Origin: JAKQDH01 sp029558835 | GTDB lineage: Bacteria; Planctomycetota; Phycisphaerae; UBA1845 | Length of the DNA: 64,000 nucleotides | Direction of reading: 5' to 3' | Assembly: GCA_035356615.1 (NCBI GenBank) | Contig: DAOQSN010000023.1 | Coordinates: 24,380-88,379, forward strand | Shown: positions 59,697 through 64,000 of the stretch, piece by piece | Numbering within the stretch: the first letter of the stretch is position 1 | How the letters are laid out: each line of letters opens with the position of its first letter | Translations under genes and position numbers: made by a program | Notes under the pieces: generated by a model | What the model saw: the letters and a program-made list of their open reading frames with translations, nothing else | The model's database searches: none | Told to the model about the DNA's origin: nothing

Positions 59697-61124
59697 TCAC
59701 TTGAGCGGCCAGAGCCGGCGCACCCAGGACCGCACCCTCAGCCAGGGCAGACGCCGCGCCAGCCGCAGCAGTGCGGCTTCCCCCGGGTTGTCGCGCTGCC
59801 CCGCGCGGAGTAGCTCTCGGGCCCGCGTCCACTGGCGGAGGTGGGCGCAGACCAGTACGGCGTTATGCACGGCCGGCACGAAGTCCGGTCGCTGCCGATT
59901 CGCTTCGACGAAGTGGTCCAAGCCGCCGTCCCAGTTCCCTTCCTGCAAGAGGCAGACGCCCAACTGGTGATGCGCCAGGTGGTTCGTCGCGTCCTGCGCG
60001 AGCACTCTCCGGTAGCAGTCCGCGGCCAGAGCGACGAGGCCCGCGGCCACCAGGCAATGCCCCAAGTGCAACTGAAACTCGGCGTCCTGCTCGCCGCTCT
60101 CCGCAGCCTGCCGCAACCACGATCGAGCGTCTGCAACCCGCTGCAGACGCAACAAGGCCTCTCCCATGGCGGCCGCCAAGTCCCCAGGATGGCAGCCGGC
60201 AAACTCGGCCGCCGCCTCGGTCGGGGGCGTCTTTGCCATTGACGAGCGTCGGTCGCGGTACAGGCGGTCGGCAGTTTCCAGGGCCCGCAGGGACTCGTTG
60301 GGGCGATTCAGCCGCAGCAGGGTCTTGCCCAGGGCCAGGTGGCTCTCCGGATGTTCAGGCACCAGTTCGACGATCTGTGTGAACCTGGCGGCCGCCCCCT
60401 CGAGGTCGCCAGCGGCGGTCGCCAGTTCCGCCAGCTCCCAGAGCAGGTCGAGGTCGCCTGGATCGTTGCGCAGCTCTTCCAGCAGCAGGTCCCGCGCCTC
60501 CGCGAGCTTGCCCTCCTGGCGATACGCCTGGGCGATAAGTTGGCGTACGCCGTAGAACTCGGGGTCGATCTGCAGGACCCGCTGCCAGCAATACAAGGCC
60601 CGGGCCCTTTCGCCGCGATCCTCGAGGGACCGACCGATCTGGAAGAAGCAGGCCGGGCACTCGTCGTCCAGTTCCTGGGCGAGGTAGAACATCTCCTCCG
60701 CCCGGTCGTGCTGGCCCAGTTGCGCGTAGATGCCAATCCGCTGGCAGTAGGCCGGTTCATAGTCCGGGCAGAGCCGCGCCAATTCCGCAAAGACGGATAA
60801 GGCCCGCGTCAACTCTCCGGTGTGCGCCAGGTCATTGCCCAGCGCCTCCAGGGCGTCCTCATCACCCGGTTCCAGTTGGAGGGCCCGCTCGTACGCGGCC
60901 ACCGCCTCCGCCGGGCGGTCCAACTCGTCCAGCAGGTACCCCCGCTGCACGTGCCAGTCCGCATGGTTGGGGTTGATCGCCAGCGCAGCCTCGATCTCGG
61001 CCAGGGCCTCCGTCCATTGATGGGCTTCGGAAAGCTGCTGGGCGCGTTCGACGCGTCGTTCTGCCTCAAACCAGTCGTTCACGCCAGTTGTCCCGGGCGT
61101 CGGCGGTGCGCGCCGCTTCGCCAC
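59697..61124 (-). CDS. Tetratricopeptide-repeat protein
   Basis: The product is 475 residues with about ten TPR units from residue 15 to 450 (for example ALAINPNHADWHVQRGYLLD, ALQLEPGDEDALEALGNDL, VPEHPESHLALGKTLLRLN, AQDATNHLAHHQLGVCLLQ). There is no signal peptide or membrane helix, so it is cytoplasmic. A Cys pair occurs near DDECPACFF. It probably serves as a protein-interaction scaffold. It follows the sigma factor gene by 75 bases on the same strand, downstream of the kinase, which suggests a role in the same signalling module; the partner is unknown. Confidence 0.88.
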   Translation of the reverse strand: MAKRRAPPTPGTTGVNDWFEAERRVERAQQLSEAHQWTEALAEIEAALAINPNHADWHVQRGYLLDELDRPAEAVAAYERALQLEPGDEDALEALGNDLAHTGELTRALSVFAELARLCPDYEPAYCQRIGIYAQLGQHDRAEEMFYLAQELDDECPACFFQIGRSLEDRGERARALYCWQRVLQIDPEFYGVRQLIAQAYRQEGKLAEARDLLLEELRNDPGDLDLLWELAELATAAGDLEGAAARFTQIVELVPEHPESHLALGKTLLRLNRPNESLRALETADRLYRDRRSSMAKTPPTEAAAEFAGCHPGDLAAAMGEALLRLQRVADARSWLRQAAESGEQDAEFQLHLGHCLVAAGLVALAADCYRRVLAQDATNHLAHHQLGVCLLQEGNWDGGLDHFVEANRQRPDFVPAVHNAVLVCAHLRQWTRARELLRAGQRDNPGEAALLRLARRLPWLRVRSWVRRLWPLK

Positions 61125-61198
61125 TTCATTTTAGCGGTCCGGGAGGAGTCCAGCAACCGACGCCCCGGCGGCGCAGGCCACCCCGGCACCTGCAAGGG

Positions 61199-61774
61199 TC
61201 ACTCTTCGTCAGCGGGCCGCGCAAACTGACGGAGTTCGCGCAGACCGGTGAACAGGCGTGACTTAACGAGTGATTCGGGGATTTCGAGCACTTCTGCAAT
61301 CTCCGCCCGCGTGAGACCCTCGACGTAACGCAGGCTCAGCACCTCGCGGTACTCCAGCGGCAGGCAGGCCACCAGTTCCGCCAGCTTCGCCTGCTCCTCA
61401 CGCCGGACGAGGCGCGTCAACTGGCCGGTGGCGTCCCGCCCCAGCCGCGACGGCGTGGGCAATGGCTTCGCCCGCCCGTGCCTGGCCCACTCCCGCAGCA
61501 CGCCGGCGCAGTGATTGCGCGCCACGCGGTACAGCCAGCAGCGGAAAGCGTCCGGTACCTGCCCCGCCTCCAACACCCGGCAGAAGATGTCCTGCAACGC
61601 ATCTTCCGCCTCTTCGCGGTCTTGCAGGCACGCGAAGCAGAAGCGCAAGACCGCTTCGCGGTACAGGCGGTTCAGCAGCTCACCCGCCTGTGGATCGCCC
61701 GTCCGCAGGCGCACCAACAGTGAAGGCGTTAAATCGTGCGGACCGCTCGCGGTATCGCCCGGCGTGCCGCTCAT
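61199..61774 (-). CDS. ECF-family RNA polymerase sigma factor
   Basis: The product is 191 residues. Region 2 spans about 25-90 (LLNRLYREAVLRFCFACLQD, then EEAEDALQDIFCRVLEA with the core-binding helix, and FRCWLYRVARNHC). Region 4 spans about 130-185 (CLPLEYREVLSLRYVEGLTRAEIAEVL, then IPESLVKSRLFTGLRELR). It is closer to classical ECF factors than the 57 kb one. The gene starts 27 bases after the kinase gene on the same strand, so the two are co-transcribed. The kinase carries an N-terminal zinc-finger-like motif often found in anti-sigma factors, suggesting direct control. Confidence 0.93.
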   Translation of the reverse strand: MSGTPGDTASGPHDLTPSLLVRLRTGDPQAGELLNRLYREAVLRFCFACLQDREEAEDALQDIFCRVLEAGQVPDAFRCWLYRVARNHCAGVLREWARHGRAKPLPTPSRLGRDATGQLTRLVRREEQAKLAELVACLPLEYREVLSLRYVEGLTRAEIAEVLEIPESLVKSRLFTGLRELRQFARPADEE

Positions 61775-61801
61775 CCCCGAACCTCCTCAAGCCGCCCACG
61801 C

Positions 61802-63556
61802 CTAACCGCCCCCAGCGACGGCCGACACACGGGGGGCACCCGGCTCTGCCGCGGCAGCCCCGCGACCTTCGTCCGCCGAGCCGAACGGCGTGCCGGGAGG
61901 TCGGTCCTCCCCGCCCGTCGCTGGTGACTTCGCGGACTCGCGGGCGGGCCTCTCCTCCTGCTCATCGGCTGGGGTCGGCGGGCCGACCTCCATCGGGAGG
62001 TCCCGCAGCGCGGCCTGCGCCTCCGCTCTCAACTCCGGGTCGTCCAGCCCCTCTTCACCGTACACCCGCACCAAGGCGACAAGCGTCTCGGCCAAGTACC
62101 CGCGTGCCATCTCGTCCGCGCGCGACTCGAAGAAGTCCCTTGCCCGCAGCAACCTGATCTCGGCGTACTCGTAGTCGCTGACGCTGGGCTCTTCTCGCGC
62201 GATCAGGGCGAGCCCCAAGCCGAGCATCGCGCGGGCGGCTTCGTAGGTGTCCTCACGCCCCAACCGCGCATAGATCTCGGACGCCTGACGGTAGAAGATG
62301 ATGGCGCGGTCGAAGCTACCCTGGGAGTACAGGGCCGCTCCCGCCTCGCGGGCCATGTTCGCCACGGCCAGGTCCTGCAACTCCTCCTGTGTCTGCGCGG
62401 ACCGGGCCACCTGGGCGGCCGCCCAGTCCACCCACAGGCGCACCCCCGAGATCAGCAGCACCAGCAGTGCCGCCGTGGTGAACGCCAGCTTGTGCCGGAC
62501 CGCCAGCTTACGCAACTGATACAGCAGACCGGCGCGTCGCGCCAGAATCGGGCGGTCCGAGAGGTACCGATCAATGTCTTCCGCGAGACCGGCCGCACTC
62601 TGATACCGCCGACCGGGTTCCTTCTCCAGCGCCTTGCCCGCGATCGTCTCCAGGTCGCCCCGCAAGGTCCGATCGAGGGCCGACAGGCGACGCGGCGGCT
62701 CCTCGCAAATGACCCGAACGGCCTCCAGCAGCGGCAACCGCGCCACGGCGTAGGGCAGCTTTCCGGTCAGCAGCTCGCACAGCACCACCCCGAGGGCGTA
62801 GACGTCGCTGCGTACATCAGTCTCCTCGCGGCTGCCGCGGGCCTCCTCCGGACTCATGTACGGCAGCGTCCCGATGATGCTGCCCTCGGCGGTCAGCGTT
62901 AGCGACGGGGGACCCTCCGGGTCCGTAATCCGCGCCAGGCCGAAATCGAGGATCTTGGGGCTCCCGTCCGCGTCCACCAGGATGTTCGTGGGCTTCAGGT
63001 CGCGGTGAATGACGCCGCGTTGGTGCGCGTAGTTGATCGCGGTGCAAATCCGGCGGAACAACTCCAGGCGTTGCCGCCGGGGGACGTGCTGCTCCTGCAC
63101 GTACTGGGTGAGAGGTACACCCTGGACCAGTTCCATGGCGAAGTAGTGTTGACCGTCGTCCGTCAGCCCGGCTTCGTAAATGGAAGCGATCGCGGGGTGC
63201 CGCAGCCGCGCCAGGGTCTGAGCCTCCCGTTGGAAGAGCCGGATGTGGGCTTCGTCCACGCAGACGCCGCCGCGGATGACCTTGATGGCCACCGGACGCT
63301 CCGTCTGCTGCTGCACCGCCTCGTAAACGATCCCCATGCCGCCCTCGCCCAGCAGCCGCTGGACGCGATAGGGGCCGATGCGTTCCGGCAGCGGTCTCAA
63401 CGCGGCGAGATGTGCAGTTTGCACCGCACTGATGCCAGCGCGCAGGCGTTCCGCGCGCTCGCGGCAGGCAGGGCAGGCGGCCAAGTGTTCTGCCAGCTCG
63501 GGCGCGCCACGGTCAATGGCGCTCCAGAGCCGCTCCTCGGGAACGTCACAGCCCAT
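61802..63556 (-). CDS. Membrane serine/threonine protein kinase with N-terminal zinc-finger-like motif
   Basis: The product is 584 residues from the ATG at 63556 (GGGAG nine bases upstream). Residues 24-31 read HLAACPAC, the H-x3-C-x2-C zinc-binding motif of anti-sigma factors. The kinase domain (about 62-330) has GEGGMG at 70-75, Lys92 in VAIKV, HRDLKPTN at 184-191, DFG at 204-206 and GTLPYMSPEEA. A membrane helix lies near 398-420 (LAFTTAALLVLLISGVRLWV). The outer region has helical repeats (AIIFYRQASEIYARLG) and a Glu/Pro/Ala-rich tail. The zinc-finger and the sigma gene downstream suggest that the kinase binds or modifies that sigma factor. Confidence 0.93.
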   Translation of the reverse strand: MGCDVPEERLWSAIDRGAPELAEHLAACPACRERAERLRAGISAVQTAHLAALRPLPERIGPYRVQRLLGEGGMGIVYEAVQQQTERPVAIKVIRGGVCVDEAHIRLFQREAQTLARLRHPAIASIYEAGLTDDGQHYFAMELVQGVPLTQYVQEQHVPRRQRLELFRRICTAINYAHQRGVIHRDLKPTNILVDADGSPKILDFGLARITDPEGPPSLTLTAEGSIIGTLPYMSPEEARGSREETDVRSDVYALGVVLCELLTGKLPYAVARLPLLEAVRVICEEPPRRLSALDRTLRGDLETIAGKALEKEPGRRYQSAAGLAEDIDRYLSDRPILARRAGLLYQLRKLAVRHKLAFTTAALLVLLISGVRLWVDWAAAQVARSAQTQEELQDLAVANMAREAGAALYSQGSFDRAIIFYRQASEIYARLGREDTYEAARAMLGLGLALIAREEPSVSDYEYAEIRLLRARDFFESRADEMARGYLAETLVALVRVYGEEGLDDPELRAEAQAALRDLPMEVGPPTPADEQEERPARESAKSPATGGEDRPPGTPFGSADEGRGAAAAEPGAPRVSAVAGGG

Positions 63557-63906
63557 ATCGTCGCTCCCAGGGGCTTCCCGCAAGGCTACTGTCTCCGATT
63601 CGGGACAGCATCGTGCCTCCACTCTCGATGATATCACGTCTTGGGGACGATTTTAGAGATTTTTCGCGCCGATTTTTTGCCGCGCCACCCGTTTTGGCGT
63701 CTTCATTGCTAGCGGACGGTTGGTATAGTCACGGCTTGCGATGGCCTTTCAACCATCGTCAGGCGGTACGTGGGCTCTGGAGGTTGGTGCCTCGGCGTCG
63801 TGGCAGTGCTGGCAGGCAGTACGGTTGGGTTGATCAAGCTCCGGTGGGCACTCCAGAAGCAGGTAGGACTTTCAGAGAGACTTCAATCATAAGGAGGAAC
63901 GCAGGT
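63557..63906. other. Divergent promoter region between the kinase and the prepilin-like gene
   Basis: About 350 bases, locally AT-richer than the surroundings, with T-runs near 63649 and 63675 and TATAGT at 63724-63729, a possible -10 for the rightward gene. No convincing -35 partner was found on either strand. No gene seen. Confidence 0.4.
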
Positions 63907-64000
63907 ATGATCCACAGATTGAACAAGCACCGACGAAGAGTCTGGTGGGGTTTCACGCTGATCGAGCTGCTGGTCGTGATCGCGATCATCGCCCTGTTGA
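63907..64000 (+). CDS. Prepilin-type N-terminal methylation-domain protein (start only)
   Basis: Only 31 codons are visible; the gene runs off the right edge. The N-terminus is a basic leader of 15 residues ending WWG, followed by the type IV prepilin/pseudopilin signal FTLIELLVVIAIIALL with the conserved Glu at +5. AAGGAGG lies nine bases before the ATG. In planctomycetes this start most often belongs to large DUF1559-type pseudopilin-like proteins, but the rest is not visible. It would be processed by a prepilin peptidase (not in the window) and placed in the inner membrane. Confidence 0.9.
   Translation, partial: MIHRLNKHRRRVWWGFTLIELLVVIAIIALL

Noticed and set aside
1..64000. tRNA, rRNA, CRISPR arrays, phage genes, transposases, restriction or toxin-antitoxin genes
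   Set aside because: No sequence with the required motifs was seen by reading; a tRNA scan would be decisive and could not be run.

Overview
The window looks like a GC-rich chromosome segment from a member of the Planctomycetota; I cannot fix the class. The signs are: large secreted proteins ending in a dockerin-like double calcium loop, a prepilin-type N-terminus at the right edge, two serine/threonine kinases each paired with an ECF-type sigma factor, an exosortase, a Kdo transferase (so a Gram-negative outer membrane), and many short palindromic repeats between genes. No tRNA, rRNA, CRISPR array, phage or transposase gene was seen.

Layout. 1-8.6 kb (mostly minus strand): partial rpiB; a fusion of threonylcarbamoyl-AMP synthase with a YwlE-like phosphatase; a small unknown gene; a GbsR/MarR-type regulator; a secreted protein; gyrA; then plus-strand RNase D. 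8.6-20.5 kb (plus strand): an accessory block of exported proteins. It opens with a long non-coding leader that has good promoters and many hairpins, followed by two paralogous secreted proteins of unknown function, two lipoproteins (NTF2-like and seven-bladed FG-GAP propeller), a collagen-like/calcium-loop/S74-chaperone lipoprotein and a dockerin-tailed propeller protein. 21-26.5 kb: a formate dehydrogenase operon whose catalytic subunit reads an in-frame TGA as selenocysteine, with Fe-S subunit, FdhE and a tetraheme cytochrome lipoprotein.

27-47 kb: housekeeping genes with scattered repeats. These are cysC, acs and waaA (minus); a lipoprotein, an exosortase and a partner membrane protein (plus); a membrane protein and a universal stress protein (minus); lipA-tmk-holB as overlapping genes (plus); a second dockerin-tailed propeller protein (minus); ribF-nrnA and a 95-residue protein (minus); a glycosyltransferase, a methyltransferase and an NAD(P)HX epimerase (plus). 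48-53.7 kb: one 1914-residue secreted protein with two beta-helix domains, calcium loops, a propeller, an Ig-like region and a dockerin-like tail. 54-63.6 kb (minus): two signalling modules, sigma-then-kinase and kinase-then-sigma-then-TPR, with a secreted coiled-coil protein between them. The last 94 bases begin a prepilin-like gene.

How the parts fit: the formate dehydrogenase operon forms a coherent periplasmic electron path (formate to Mo/W-Sec enzyme to Fe-S subunit to multiheme cytochrome). The secreted proteins share short modules (propeller repeats, paired calcium loops, dockerin-like tails), which suggests surface or matrix roles. The most unusual items are the Sec-containing formate dehydrogenase with its cytochrome, the long structured leader at about 9.1-9.9 kb, the collagen/calcium/S74 protein, the synthase-phosphatase fusion and the orphan exosortase pair.
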